Assembly: GCA_030998015.1 (NCBI GenBank)
Contig: JARWMV010000238.1
Location: forward strand, 1,240,001 to 1,304,000
From: Ceratorhiza oryzae-sativae
Lineage: Eukaryota; Basidiomycota; Agaricomycetes; Cantharellales; Ceratobasidiaceae
Length of the DNA: 64,000 bases
Direction of reading: 5' to 3'
The notes under the pieces were generated by a model that saw only the letters and a program-made list of their open reading frames with translations, did not search any database and was not told the DNA's origin. Positions 1 to 12,059 of the stretch are shown here, piece by piece. Made by a program: the position numbers and the translations under genes. The stretch's first letter is position 1, and each line of letters starts with the position of its first letter.

Positions 1-728
1 ACCCCGCCGAGGCCGACCACGAGGACGTTTTGAAGAACATGGTTGGGGTGAGATGAGCAAGGAAGATGCGATAATGCACTCAAGATATTTAATAATCAAG
101 CGTTTATCGTCGTTGTAGGGAATTCCAAATGCCACTTGAACGCAAATGTCTCGCCGTGCAATATCGGAGCCCTCTATTAAGAATGCGACCGCTAGCGCTC
201 AACCAGCTCCCCACGGGCCAAGGACGCATCTCAGCATCGCGTATCAGCCGATGAAGCCGCTGCTCATCCATTCTTCCGCACAGCATTTAGGTTATTTAGC
301 AAGATTTCTTAGGAGCCAAGTCAACCGTATGTCTGGTGACCGTATGAATGATCCGATATAAATAGAGGACTACACCTGCCAGCCGAAACCCCCGCTGATC
401 GATTATCAGAATACAAGGAAGTTTGATGCGAAGCATACACGAGCAGTTCCATGCAGATAGTCGGAATAGTTTCGTTAAGCGTTGATGCGAGATGATATCC
501 AAATATTACAGTCGAAGGGTTGCGGACGCAAGACGTAGACGACGTTTCGTCGTTTCAATCGTTTGCCTAGTCTGGCTCACTGGGCATTGATGAGATTCCA
601 AACCAACGTTTCATGCATGGCCGGAATACATCTGAAAGGCCTTTTGTAACGTTCACTATCAAACATCACGCATACATTCGCAAAATGTAACAGAACCAAG
701 ACTATCAAATTCATGTGTGTCGACGACA

Positions 729-1253
729 TCAAGTAGCACAAGCGAGATTTCCTCCGTAATTGGCCACACAGTCATCTGTTTTCTGATAAATGATTTAACT
801 ACATGAAGTATGATGCTCACTTACTCAAATCTTTGATGGGCGTATTATTGGACCCAGGGCCGCAACTAGGCTATCCTTGAGCAGAGTAGATACGAACCTA
901 AGGAATTACTTACTGGCAGATCATGTATGTACCGGTGCGGATCAGGCAGCCACTGCAGGAGCCACCGAATCCCCCGCTGTAGAGAAAAGGATTAATTATG
1001 GCGTACACCAGGGCATGAAAGCTAAATCGTACTTTGCAGCGCAAGCGAGATTGCCTCCGTAGTTGGCGATGCATCGGTTTAGGTCAATAGATGAATCTCG
1101 GCGACCACCCTTGCCATCTCCGCAGTTGGCATAGAGGGTAGTGCCCGACATGTAGTAGTTGCTACAGGAAGCACTGAACCCGCCGCCAGCAGTTACTTGC
1201 ATAATTGAGGCGAAGACTACGGCCGAAATAGAGAGAAGGCTTTTGGAGAGCAT
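729..1253 (-). CDS. Secreted cyanovirin-N homology (CVNH) protein, 4 exons
   Basis: A 123-residue product is obtained by splicing exons 1033-1253, 914-976, 825-865 and 729-775. The introns (56, 48 and 49 nt) all have GT-AG ends and the phases agree. Residues 1-22 form a signal peptide (MLSKSLLSISAVVFASIMQVTA). Two CVNH repeats follow: the first starts GGGFSASCSNYYMSGTTL and contains SSIDLNRCIANYGGNLAC; the second starts GGGFGGSCSGCL and ends DLNDCVANYGGNLACAT. The cysteine spacing and the IDLN..I.N..G.L.C signature are those of the CVNH family, which contains mannose-binding lectins. The two repeat ends are almost identical, so the protein is an internal duplication. An extracellular sugar-binding role is inferred from the family. 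Unspliced reading would stop after the first repeat, so the introns are needed. Confidence 0.85.
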
Positions 1254-1719
1254 GTTGCTTTACAAAAGGAGAGGTGGGCAGCGGCTTGCACGTATCCATG
1301 TCCAATTTATATTACTTTTAAAACTCTTACTGAATATGATTCTGCCCGAGAATACCGTCGAGGCCCAACAGCCGCGCTTGGGTGCATGTGGAAGAAGCAT
1401 ACAGATGAGCATCGCGAATTCCCTTCACCAATCCGAATCAATGATCCATGTCGTGGATTATCACAGCCTAGACGATTTGTATAGTCTCGGGGAAAACGAA
1501 CGACCCCATCCGTGAACGGCTATGAAAGAATGTCCACAAAACGTGCGCCGGGTGATCTAACCGACAACTACCAGAAGCCCCCTTATGGAAGGTCATTCCC
1601 ATGGCTTGATCTTGAGTACTGTTTTGCGTTGTACACAGGTTAATTGATTAAATCAAATAATACCAGAATCACTATTTCATGTAGTGGAACCGCGATTCTG
1701 TGCAGGCACGTGTCGCACC

Positions 1720-1909
1720 CTGCCTCAGGAAAAAATGTAGTGCAATTAAAGTGGGGGGTATTTCATGCATTCATGCCATGAAATGAATGTTCATTGTAGC
1801 AATGGACTAGTGTTAATTGCAGCAATTGCATTTACTGAATGCGTGAAGTACCACTCACTTTAATTGCACTTCATGAACAGCAACTGCACCCAATGTTTTC
1901 CTGAGGCGG
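1720..1909. repeat. MITE-like element with imperfect terminal inverted repeats
   Basis: The left end reads TGCCTCAGGAAAAAATG and continues to GTGCAATTAAAGTG. The right end is the inverse: CACTTTAATTGCAC leads to TTTTCCTGAGGCG. The two arms match over most of about 35-55 bases, around a 100-base centre rich in ATTCATGCCATGAAATGAAT-like short palindromes. There is no coding capacity. I could not define a clean target-site duplication. A non-autonomous DNA transposon is the best reading. Confidence 0.5.
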
Positions 1910-3774
1910 GAGGCCGGATGCCTGGGAGCCGTCTCGATCACGTGATCGTACGGCCGCCGTCTCTCCCTTTATCAACCGCGCGTTAAAGAATGAATGGATA
2001 GGTCATCCCACCCACTACACCGCCGTAGAGCACGTGATCAAGCAAATTCTACCGCTTTAAACGTGATAAATGAATCGGCTCGTCTGTTGGGTTCCTCCAC
2101 CATGGATCTTCTCGGTACCTTCTTCTCCACAGCAATCAGCTCGCGCGTCGGACCCTTGCGGCCCATCGCGTTCTCAAAAGCATAATGCGCAACCAAATCG
2201 GATCCTTGGTATCTAGTCATCTTGTGGAGCTCAAAGAGTTGTTTACGCGATTCACGCTACAATAGTGCAGTTCCGCTGCGACAGGAGCACGAATAGCTAT
2301 GCGTTGCAGACTCAATCTTGAGCTGATTGATATTTCGGAATACCAAACCCACCCGCACACATTGAGCCTAATCTCGAAGGTGTGGGGTCATATATCAAAC
2401 ATTTTGCTGCAGAATGACATGGCCGAAATAAGAGCGCCGGCTAAGCCCAACTCTTTCACCTATAAAGCTCTCACAAACTGACGATTGGCCTAACTATTCC
2501 GGGTCGGGTATTGTAACGACAAGTTGATTGGCGAAAAGGAAAATAGTCAAGCTGCAGAGAGGCACGGAATCAGAACGGACGACACCAGGAAACACAGTCG
2601 AGCCAGACAAGTATCCGAGAAATAATATAAGAAATTCACATATTGTGAAAACCCCAGCCATAACCAATACGAAAGCGTTCAATCGAAACAAAAGATCCAA
2701 GTAACATAGGATTTGAGAGCATACAAGAATATTTCGTTTTACTGAATTCCTCATGAATGTTGGATGGAGAGGTAGGAACAAGTGGGTACTGTGCTGGGGT
2801 TTCTGTCTTTGTCTGTTTTGTTTGTTTCTTCGTAACCCAGTTTATTCTGTCGGCTCAGCCCCCGGCTTTGTAAGACAGTTACAGCACTTTTAAGTATAGG
2901 AATCTGCCTTCTACGCTGCCACATCGTCAGCCCCTGAGCCCCCTTTCTATTCCTCCGAGCAATGCCCGACAGACGAGCCTACGCCCCCCTGCCGTCCGAC
3001 CCCTTGGTCGTTTTAGAGCTCCAGAGGTCCTCATCGTGGATTTGAGTTTCGAGGTATCGTTCTCGGTTGTCTCCACTGTTCTTTTCTTGCTTTATTATCG
3101 GCGCGTTTTTTTGGCCGTTTGGCGTCCCGTTCCTCTTCTAAAGTAGACCTGTGCGCTGCAAATATCGCATCAGGTGCTTCGTCGCCTTCCCCGGTTCCAG
3201 CAGCGCTCTGGGGGCTTCCGTCGATTGCATTAAACCGCTATGTGAGAAATTAATTCGGGCTATCGTATAACAATGCACTGACACTGGGAAAGGGCAAACA
3301 CGCTGTACTAGTCCTGTGGGAGTTCGAAGCGAGGCGAAGCCTCTACGCCAAGAAGCTTCCGTATATCAGTGGTCATAGAGCGGTTGAGGATTTCATTAGC
3401 TTACCGAGCAGGGGGAAAGTAATCTAATTGAAAGGTTGAATATGAGGGATTCAATCTCGATCTATCAAGAGCTGGGATATCTATTCCGAAAGGGTGAGTA
3501 CAAAAGTCCAACTGAGAATAGGGGTGTTGCCGAGAGGTGAGGGTCTGGATATAAGAAAAATAGGAGAAAAAAGAACACGAAGCAAAAGCGAGCACAGAGA
3601 GTGAGAAAAATGGTGAGGCAGGAGTAGAACGGAACTGGAGGCGGAGGAGGGCAGGAACCGAGAATGTGGAGGATGAAGAGACTGGTCCTAGAGCAATCCG
3701 AAACGACGAAACAAGAAATGTCCAGAAAAAAAAAAGGAGTAAACTCGATTTAATACTTCTTTTATATCACTCAT
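1910..3774. other. Intergenic stretch, no convincing gene
   Basis: Only short open frames occur. One minus-strand frame with an ATG (2038-2220, 60 residues, begins MTRYQGSDLVAHYAFENAMG) has balanced composition and could be an exon or gene relic. I found no splice partners or family for it. The rest is mixed pyrimidine- and purine-rich sequence (A-rich at about 3600-3750), probably promoter and UTR of neighbouring genes. Confidence 0.3.
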
Positions 3775-4440
3775 CTATGCCTTGGCCGTTGCCATCCTCA
3801 TCACAAGCTTACCCACCACCCACCACTTGGCCGTCTTCGCCTTCCACCTCGCCTTGTCTACTGCCGCCATGGTCATGGCACTTGTCTCCCACTCGGCTCC
3901 GGTCTTCTTCGCTTGCATATATCGTTCGGCCTCTTGCTCAATCTGCATAATAGTCAGGGGCACCAACATCTGCACCGTCTTGCTTGTGCTACTTAGCTTC
4001 GCGCGGTCTTCTGCACTCATGGCTTCAACGAAATAGTCGATCACGTACTGCAGCAGTTCTGCTTTCTCCCATACAGGCTATGGTTGCACGCTGTCAGCGG
4101 GAGGCTCACTCAAGAGGGTAAAACGTTCACCATGAGATCAAGTAGTGATAGGTCGTCGTAGCGCACGCCACAGTGGGAGACAACAAGGCGCAGGGCGTGG
4201 AAATTGGCATGGGCCCAATCTTCATGGCCTCTGGCGACGGAACGAGAAGCATCCTGTTCGTCGGCCTGGGAGTGACGATGGTGTGGATGACAAGTCAGAA
4301 ATGCGCTGAGAACATGCACTTGAGCGTGGACCGACCTGTTCGACGACCATGGCGAATAGACACCACACGAAGGGACGCTGGTCAAAATCCACCCCACGCA
4401 AGGGAGCGTTGAGCTTGATGAGGAGGTCGAAGGCGTGCAT
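3775..4440 (-). CDS. Unknown three-exon protein, about 180 aa
   Basis: Splicing 4336-4440, 4131-4265 and 3775-4077 gives a continuous product of 180 residues. Both introns (4266-4335 and 4078-4130) are GT-AG and phase 0. The ATG at 4438-4440 opens MHAFDLLIKLNAPLRG. The middle exon starts ADEQDASRSVARGHED, and the last exon holds an acidic-basic helical stretch (YVIDYFVEAMSAEDRAK) and ends in a Lys/Ala-rich tail with two Trp. There is no signal peptide or clear membrane span. I do not recognise the family. It is likely a cytosolic or nuclear hypothetical protein. The fact that all three exons join in frame is the main evidence that it is real. Confidence 0.55.
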
Positions 4441-5250
4441 GATGATGGTAAGATAGTCTGAAGATAGTGTGCTTGCGCAATTGCAGAAACGGCTGGAACT
4501 CTCTCGACGAGGGTGATGGCAGGAAGGATTGGAAGGTGGCTCAGTCTGCCCCTTTATATCTCGGACACCAAGCCAAGCTAGGAGACGGAACTGGCAGCAA
4601 AGACCCCCGCATTCAGTCCGATAGGGGGAGATCACGTGCAGAATTGAGTTATTTGCGAATAGCCGTGCGTTATCATCGGAAGAATTGAGCATTAGCGCAA
4701 TGCACTGGACCTTGCGTGACCTTTTTATTTTTTATTTTATTTGGAAGGTCACTGGTGGTTGAAGTCCAAGGAGATATTGCGAGGGAGCGATGATACAACA
4801 GCGCACCCACAGCTTATGTTGACCAAACAAGGATTCTTGGTACCCAAACGAGAGACTAAACGATACAAACAGAGTGATAATACCAAGCGGGAGCCACACA
4901 CCGAAAAAACAAAACCTAGATCACCGAGAGTACAACAAATAGAAGCAAGACCAGTACAACCAAAATTGAGCCACGACTGAATAAGAATAGGAATAAAAAC
5001 AAATCAAGTGCTGGTTGAAAACCTTCCAGACAATCGCTGAGTCGCCTTGATCTTGTGTGCACCAGCAGGCGACAGGCTCCACTGAGCTTGTACCGGTTGG
5101 CGTTAACGAGGAGAGTAGAGCACGAACAGTCAGAGACAGAATTTGTTCGGATGCTCATTCCATCATCTCATCCCGCTCGCGTTTCCACCGTTCCAGCTGC
5201 ATACGCATCGGTTTTTGTTGCCCATATTCAACTTGTAAATTGGCGATGAG

Positions 5251-5880
5251 TCATGTAGAGCATTTCGGAACAAAGCAAACCAGGGCGTACATAGCCAAAA
5301 TCTTATCCAAGATCACTCTTGTTATCAGCCGCCGCGCGGGTGGCATCGAAAAACGGACGAGCGAGTAGAATTGGACAATAGCAAAGATGTACAGGAAATA
5401 TACCGACGCATATATGCGATCGGTACAGTACACCCAAGCCACCCATAAGCGCTGAGTAAGCGCAAGACTAACCAACATCCGATAGAAAAATGGAGTGCCA
5501 CAGAGAAGAGCGTGCACTGATACATCTGCACGGGAAGAATCAACCATCCGTTCATTCTGCAAAATCTGACACGACTCATCAAGCCAGGTCCAACGCTTAG
5601 GGGCTAAGGTTTAAGTACAGGGGTGCACTTGGCGAAACACAACTCGAGTGGCCGTGCAAACCCATGCACAGAGTCGGATACGTGCGGCGATGAGTGAGCT
5701 CAAGATGCCGTTTGAGACAAAAGATAGGGAGTCGAGGTGTTGTGTAGTTTCGGCAACGACGGCATAGAGGCAACTTTGAGCCGGGCCGTATGTGTTAGCT
5801 ATAAGCGCAACGGTTGGGGTCCACCCACTTACTGGCTGGCGCTGATCGACCGCTGTCAATACAAGTCGGTCGGACGACAT
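5251..5880 (-). CDS. Possible small membrane protein, two exons
   Basis: Two open stretches join in frame across a 45-base intron (5596-5640, GT-AG, phase 0) to give about 194 residues. The ATG at 5878-5880 opens MSSDRLVLTAVDQRQPVSGW. The second exon has a long hydrophobic and aromatic part (VWYCTD-like turns, then YFLYIFAIVQFYSL) that would span a membrane at least once or twice. It ends in a basic plus hydrophobic tail. No family is recognised. The donor GTGTTT is weak and there are no conserved motifs, so this may be a relic or a wrong model. Confidence 0.35.
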
Positions 5881-8280
5881 TGAGGGGGTGGTGAATGAAG
5901 CAACACGCACGCTCAGCGCCGCCTAGAGCAGCGTAGACAGAGACGGTGATGTCGAAGTATCTATCGAGCTTCATTTAGTGGGCGCCGCGGATGCCGCGAT
6001 GGAACATGCCACAAGACAGGGGCATCGACAGAAGCGATCATGTCGAGTGACAGGGTGAGCGTGACGAAGAGGAGAAGCGTGACAGTGAAGACATGGCGGG
6101 CATGGAAGGTAGCAGCAATGCAGGGACAGTTGAGTCGTGATGAGAGAGGAACCGTGATGGTTGAGGCAAGTCACAGGCGGTGACAGCGGCCTCCTATAGG
6201 AGAGGCTTGGCTAAGGCCATGGAGAGGGATGCTAAATTTGTACATTGACTACTCGGTTGCAGTAGCTGTGCCGGGGGTATATGCCGCCCGAGATACGGTT
6301 GAACAATTGCCTCATATTACTGCCTGTGCAGTCGAGCCCCTGAATCTTGACTCTCCTCAAAAACCCCAGCACAAAACCGTGCGCAAACGTTTATGTTGTA
6401 TTATTGTCAAGGTCAAGACAACACGAACGGAAACATTTGTCGTACACCGCCAACGAAGGGGACTCGGACAAATCCACCCACCTGAATGAACAAATCCATC
6501 ACTTCACTGTGGTCGCCTTTGGTATTCGTGAGCCACGGCGCCTCTCTAGCCGGCGGAGAACATGTAAAATACCGTATATTATGCATATGCAATATTTGGA
6601 AATCAGCCCCGAGAGATAGATCCAGCTTGGAGTGCTAGCACCGGTGAGGCATGACTCGCGCATTTCAACGAGTTAAATATGCAAAACCGGCGTGTTGACT
6701 GGCCCAGGAAAGCAGCCACGGTAAATAGAAGCCGGTACAATCTTCGATTGAACGTTGCTCCCATCAAGTGAGATGTTCTTTAGTCATGTTAGTCAGGTAA
6801 ACTTTGTCGACCGCCTTCAAAAGGTTTAGCGGTGGGCCTGCTGGTCTCGGTGGGCGCAGAGGTGCGCTCAGAAATAGTACTCTAAATGAAGGACACACAA
6901 CATAAGGGCTTTCTGCTTGATGAGCCGAGCTCCCCATCCTAAAAATATCTGTAGCCTGACCCCAGGAATGTTCGAGGACGATTTTCCGGGCCCGTAGCAC
7001 CCTAGACTGAACCCGTTGTCCGATTGATGTAGAGCAAGTTAGATGTGTTGCTTCCGTGTCACTTTCTGTCATTTAGCCTCAATTATGTATGTTAAGCCGC
7101 ACAGTAGCCCAACTGGGCTAGGATGATCCTGATGTCGTCCCAAGGCGAATAAACATAGATTAAGAGGTAGATACGATATAGTTCGGTGATATGAGGCTGA
7201 GAATAAAGTTTGTATGTCCGCGGCGAGCTTGTTGAAAATCTCTCCCGTATGATCGGCCAGGATAATGCACCCAAGGTCAAGATGTCCATGGAACTTGGGT
7301 AGGCGAATTCGGAGAGCCAAGCACCGTTTGGCTTGAACCGAATGACGAATTCTGCATGGTGTATGCGGGTAAGCAAGCTGAGTAATATTCGGTTTCGACA
7401 AGCCGGTAGGGGCTGTCCCCACAGGCTTGATACCCTGGAGTGTTGTGACTGGTCGTAAGACTCTTGTTGCGAGGCAACGCTGTGGCCGTTTGCTGTGATG
7501 CGAGTTCGGGCCAGTCATAGCGTTCCACCTAATAGGGTGATCTGCGTGTGTCGACTTCTTCAACATCGCAATATCGTCGGATCAACCTTTTCAACTCTAT
7601 TGTCGTTGGATGTGGCAGTCGTGTTGATCGTGGGGGCCCCAATGAGCACGACTTGTGCGGGTCCATGCAACCACGACCGAGTCGTGCAGGTCGAACATGG
7701 TTGATGTCTGAGCACGCGTGTTTCATTAGTTGCCACGTGACCCCGCGTCATGTCCAAATGAAACTCTACACAATGACACTTGTGGCCAAATCACATTATT
7801 GTGCGTCGTATATATTGCATTTCAGACGTCGTGTTGTATCTCAAATGCGGAATCGTTTGAATAGACAAAAGCCGAGGCCGAGACCGGGACGGGCGGGGTG
7901 GAGAATTGCCGCTGATAAATGATTATGCACTGGGCGATTGGGGCTTCGCGTTGCGCTGTTCGATGCCAGCACACTGTCGAGGGAAGAGGAAGCTGCAGGA
8001 TCGGCGAGGGTTGATCGGTGGTTGCCAAGTCGGCGGGCCAAACAACGCCCGACGGCGACGGAGATGTGGAAGGTTCATATCACGATCACGCAAATATTGG
8101 TGAAACAATCAGTCTTTGCTATTACTTCGGAAAAGCGCGCTGGTTTGGTGGCATAGGAACTGGGCCCTGAGCAGCGAGTGATATATCGAAACAGACGCAT
8201 TCCCATCCCCGGCCAGCGCAGGCGCACCGCTCGTCACTCTCTGTCCTGACGACCACACACCATTTCATTTTCCTTTAAGT
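5881..8280. other. Long gene-poor stretch
   Basis: About 2.4 kb with only short overlapping frames on both strands, none longer than 165 codons and none joined by plausible splice sites that I could find. A minus-strand frame at 7069-7566 and one at 6764-7072 show no motif. The last 100 bases before 8281 are probably the promoter and 5' UTR of the Ser/Pro-rich gene, with pyrimidine runs just before its ATG. Confidence 0.3.
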
Positions 8281-10534
8281 ATGCCCGCCCGCCCCCAGCC
8301 CGTCTTCCCCGACGAGCCCCGCGGCACCCTCCTGCCCATGCGTCAGTCCCCGTCGTTGTCGCCGTCGCTGCCGTCGCTGACCCCGTCCACAGCAACAGCC
8401 CCCACCTGGACCGCGTCCTACTCGAAATCGTCCCCGCTCCGCCGCCCGCTCACCGCCTCGGGCGACATCCCCCCTTCGCCCGCCAGCTCCAGCGCGTCCC
8501 AAAAATTCGAAGTCAAGCGACTGCTCAGCCGACCCGCCGACCCAATGCCGTCCCCGCGCCCGCTCACCGCGTTCGACGCCAGCACGTCGTCGCCCCTGGC
8601 CGGCCCATCGTCCTCGTCGCCGGCGGGCGCCACGGTCAAACGATCCAACAGTGCGACCCGGTTTCTCAAGCGACGGCCGAGCAAAGGAAAGCTCGAGTCG
8701 TCGGCACCCGAGCCGCTGTCGATTCCACCGCGCACGGTCGCGCCTGCGGTCGCACCGCTCGCGCCATACACACCCCCGTCAGCACCCCCTCCACCCACAT
8801 CCACACCTGCGCTCACACCCGCCTCGGCCTACGCACTCGCCTATGCCCGACGCACCAACATGACAACCCAGCCGGCCGGCGCAGCGGCTCCACGCCATCC
8901 GTTTGAGGTAGTGGGCCGGTCGGATCGTCGCGCTCGGAGACCCGAGAGACGAATCGCTCACCTTTCCGGCTCTGTCGCTCGCCGGCTTCGGCGCCGAGAG
9001 GGAAAAGGAAAAGGAGAAGGAAAAGGGACCCGGCGCGCTGTCCCGCAAGTTTCTGCCCGGTTCAAGAGTCGTCGCAAGCCCACGAGCGCGATGAGTGACG
9101 CAGAGGCTGAAGACTGGTCCAGAGAAAAGGAGCGCGTGGGCATGCGCGCCGCCGGCATGATGCGACTCGGACGATCGGCGACCGTCTCGAGGAATCGAAT
9201 GTCCAGGCATCTCTCGATCGAGGATCTCACAACCGTTCTCGCCCGCGGGAGCAAGTTTGAGATTGAACGAGGCAGACAGGAGGTCAGCACTCCACCTCGC
9301 GAGGAGCTACGGACAGAAACCTCGAGGTCCCGGAACGACTCGACTTCCCATCATTCCACATCCCATCATTCCCATACCTTCGTTCACAAAGAAGAACCAC
9401 AACCCAAGGAAAAGGCCAAGGAGAATCGCCCATGCCGCAGTGCCTCTTCCCCCGCCCAGCCCCCGCCCGACTCTCGTTCAATTGGTGCAGCGAGCCCCGA
9501 GAACAAGTCTACCTCGAGCGGAGGCAAGATATGGCGGCTTGTCAAAAAGATGTCGACTGGGACATTGAAAGAGAAGCGGTCGCCTCAGGTAAATTAGCCA
9601 TTGTCTTCCATTGTGTCACAACGTACTGACACAGCAACAGCCTGAAAAAATTCCCCCCGTCCCACGGCTCCCGTCTACCCTTCCTTCCAGTCGGCGCTCG
9701 TCCGTGAATGACTATGGTGAAGAAATCCGACCTGAGTATTCCCAATTCCGAACCAACTCGCATCCACCTTCCCAACATTCGTCCCGCCCCAACACCATCC
9801 ACCAATCGAGCACCGAACATCCAGTGCACCGCTCAACAGCAAATCCAGCTCGGCCGTCAATGTCTCACACCAACGACTCGTCGGTCTTGTCCGCCTCGCC
9901 TCCGACTTCCTTCGGACGAACGGGAAGCCCGAGAACGAGCATGTCCAGCTATGTTGATCTCGGGGATGAAGTGCCGCCGCCGCTTCCGACCGTCGGAGTC
10001 GGAAAGCATATTGTTGCGCCTGGAGAGTTGAACCAGATGTTTGTGGCTGGTCCGGGTGTCTCACCTTCTCCGTCGACCAAGCGCTCCCGCAAGCCCCGAG
10101 ACAAGCCCGCGCTTGCACCTCTTCCAACGTCTCCTTCCGCATCCATGACATCCGACTCGGCGACCAACAAGCTCAAACCGAAACCCAACGTGCTCCGTCG
10201 CCAAGCCCGACTTGATGGTGAACGGTCCCCACGCTCAGCCTCAATGGGGATGCCTTCACCCTCACCGCGCTCGACATCCGTCATGGCTCCGGTGGTGGAG
10301 ACGCCCCGTCCCAGATCCAATTCGATGGGCACCGTCTTTACGTTTCGCGAGCTCGGGAGTGGCAAGAAGGCGCCGCTGAGTGAACAAGAAAAAGCGGACA
10401 AGTTTGAGCGGCTGTTGGAAGCGAGCGATAAAGCCGGCGGTACGCTCCACGCCCGTGCGCAGGATCGGTTGCTGAGCGAGACGATCCGAATGAGCGCCGG
10501 CACCTTTGACGGCGCGAGTATCTTGGGGCTGTGA
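8281..10534 (+). CDS. Large Ser/Pro-rich disordered protein, unknown function
   Basis: The ATG at 8281 starts an open frame to 9588. A 52-base GT-AG intron (9589-9640) joins it in phase 0 to 9641-10534, giving about 733 residues. The composition is dominated by Ser, Pro, Ala, Arg and Thr with poly-Pro and Ser clusters, which predicts intrinsic disorder. Short ordered parts include SRHLSIEDLTTVLARGSKFE (about residue 315) and a C-terminal helix rich in charged residues (EQEKADKFERLLEASDKAGG). The reading ends ILGL-stop. A GTGAGT donor overlaps this stop, and splicing 10531-10690 would give the same last residue and a TAG stop. Between about 8905 and 9090 another plus frame gives a more balanced protein than the Arg-rich main frame, suggesting paired frame errors. 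The function may be cytoskeletal or signalling, but nothing shows it. Confidence 0.65.
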
Positions 10535-12059
10535 GTCGCCCCCCTCTCCCTCCCTCTCCTTGGTTATTCTTTCTGTCTGGCTGCGTGCATGCTTGATCTT
10601 TTCTCGAATTTATTTCTCATTTTTCGCGTTTCGGGTGATTTCGCGCTGGTTCTTTGATCTGTTGAATTCGTTTCGTTTCATGGGCTTCAGGTAGACCCGA
10701 CATACCCATTACGCTTTTACCTATGCTCCAGGCCTTAATCCTATATCCCCTATCGATTCTTGCTTGGTTCTTCGTATGCTCGCTTATAGTCCGCTCTTGC
10801 TGGTCATCACTACTATCTTTAATTATTCCCCCCTCTCTAGCCATCCAACTGGGAGCACTCCTTTTTTGTACGCCGTTCGCATACATACATAAACGTAAAT
10901 AGACTGTACAACACTAGTGAATACTAAAATGGATATGCATGTATCCGTAAGGGTTGGCTTCAGTAGCTATGAGCTAGGCACAAAAGCCGAGAAGATTGAG
11001 TTTAGAACTAAACCTTGATTGTGATGGCCGTTGGAGCTGGCGTCCGGAAACGAGAATTGGGATCCGCAAGGGATGAGTTGTGCATAGAGTCCAATTTGGT
11101 GGATAGGGGTTGCATGCACTGCAGGACAGCTGCGTTGCACGGGTCGAGTGAAAGCTCTCGGCTGAACCGGGTATATAATGAAATTTCAACGAGACACTCA
11201 ACGTCATGTCGTTGACGCAGAAACGCAACGTGCCTCGATCTAGAGTGTCATACTGCCTTCGGTTGGGTGGGCGGTACCTCGCCTAGAAACACCAAGTGCT
11301 TCTCGGCGTGCGGCTGGATGGGCTCGGCGGTCGGCCGTTTGGGTCATTATGTGTTTGCTGTTTTGTGAAAGGGTCATGCTCAAGATGCGTAATCATCTCT
11401 ATCAAATAGACGACCTTGTTTTTTCAAAAGGTAACCAGGTCTGTCCACATACACACGCTAAAGACCCACACGCTCGTGAATGCCCAAAGAACCGGTGCGC
11501 AGATTGTTGAAAAATTTCAACTCTTCCCACACGCAACCAAACGCGCGTGCGCTCAGTCTCGTTCTGCTGCGCTTGCGGAGCGCCTTCGAGACGTCTCTCT
11601 GGTCACCATAGTAGCGATCGGTGATGGTGAGCGCCAGAATTGGGTTTATTCTCCGGGCGAAGCGACGTTGGCCAGGTGCCCATTTATTTGAACTCGGGGG
11701 GACGGGTTCTTCTCACGGCTCGGCCCGGCTTTATGGTCTCATGCTGGGTGCGTGAGACTGGATGGAGGGCGTATCGCTTTTGGAGGTTCGTATTTCAGCC
11801 AGTGTTTCTGACGAGGGTTTAGAGCTGCGCATGATGCCTAGATTATTGACAAGGGGTAGATTACACATTCAATGGCTGTGAGATTGCCGTTTTGCTGTAG
11901 TGTTGGGAACGGGACGACCTGTGAGCGATTCCCAGTCATTTCAGTCCTTGATCGGTGTTCGATTGATGTCCGGTGTCATATTACAAATGCGGGAGCAAAT
12001 TCTTGATATGATACTCATTAGCACCGGATATATGCATAAATGTCTTGACTGATTATGTG
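10535..12059. other. Intergenic stretch between convergent genes
   Basis: This holds the 3' UTRs of the Ser/Pro-rich gene and of the minus-strand P-loop gene. A T-rich part (10580-10680) may be an intron or UTR of the upstream gene. No further coding frame with recognisable features was found. Confidence 0.4.

Noticed and set aside
1..48. Minus-strand reading with VLVVGLGG at the left edge, like a Rossmann nucleotide-binding start
   Set aside because: Only about 12 residues lie in the window, the frame has no in-frame ATG nearby, and a competing ATG frame overlaps it; too short to call a gene.
7069..7566. 165-codon minus-strand frame as a gene
   Set aside because: No motif, odd composition, overlapping alternative frames and no start or splice support.
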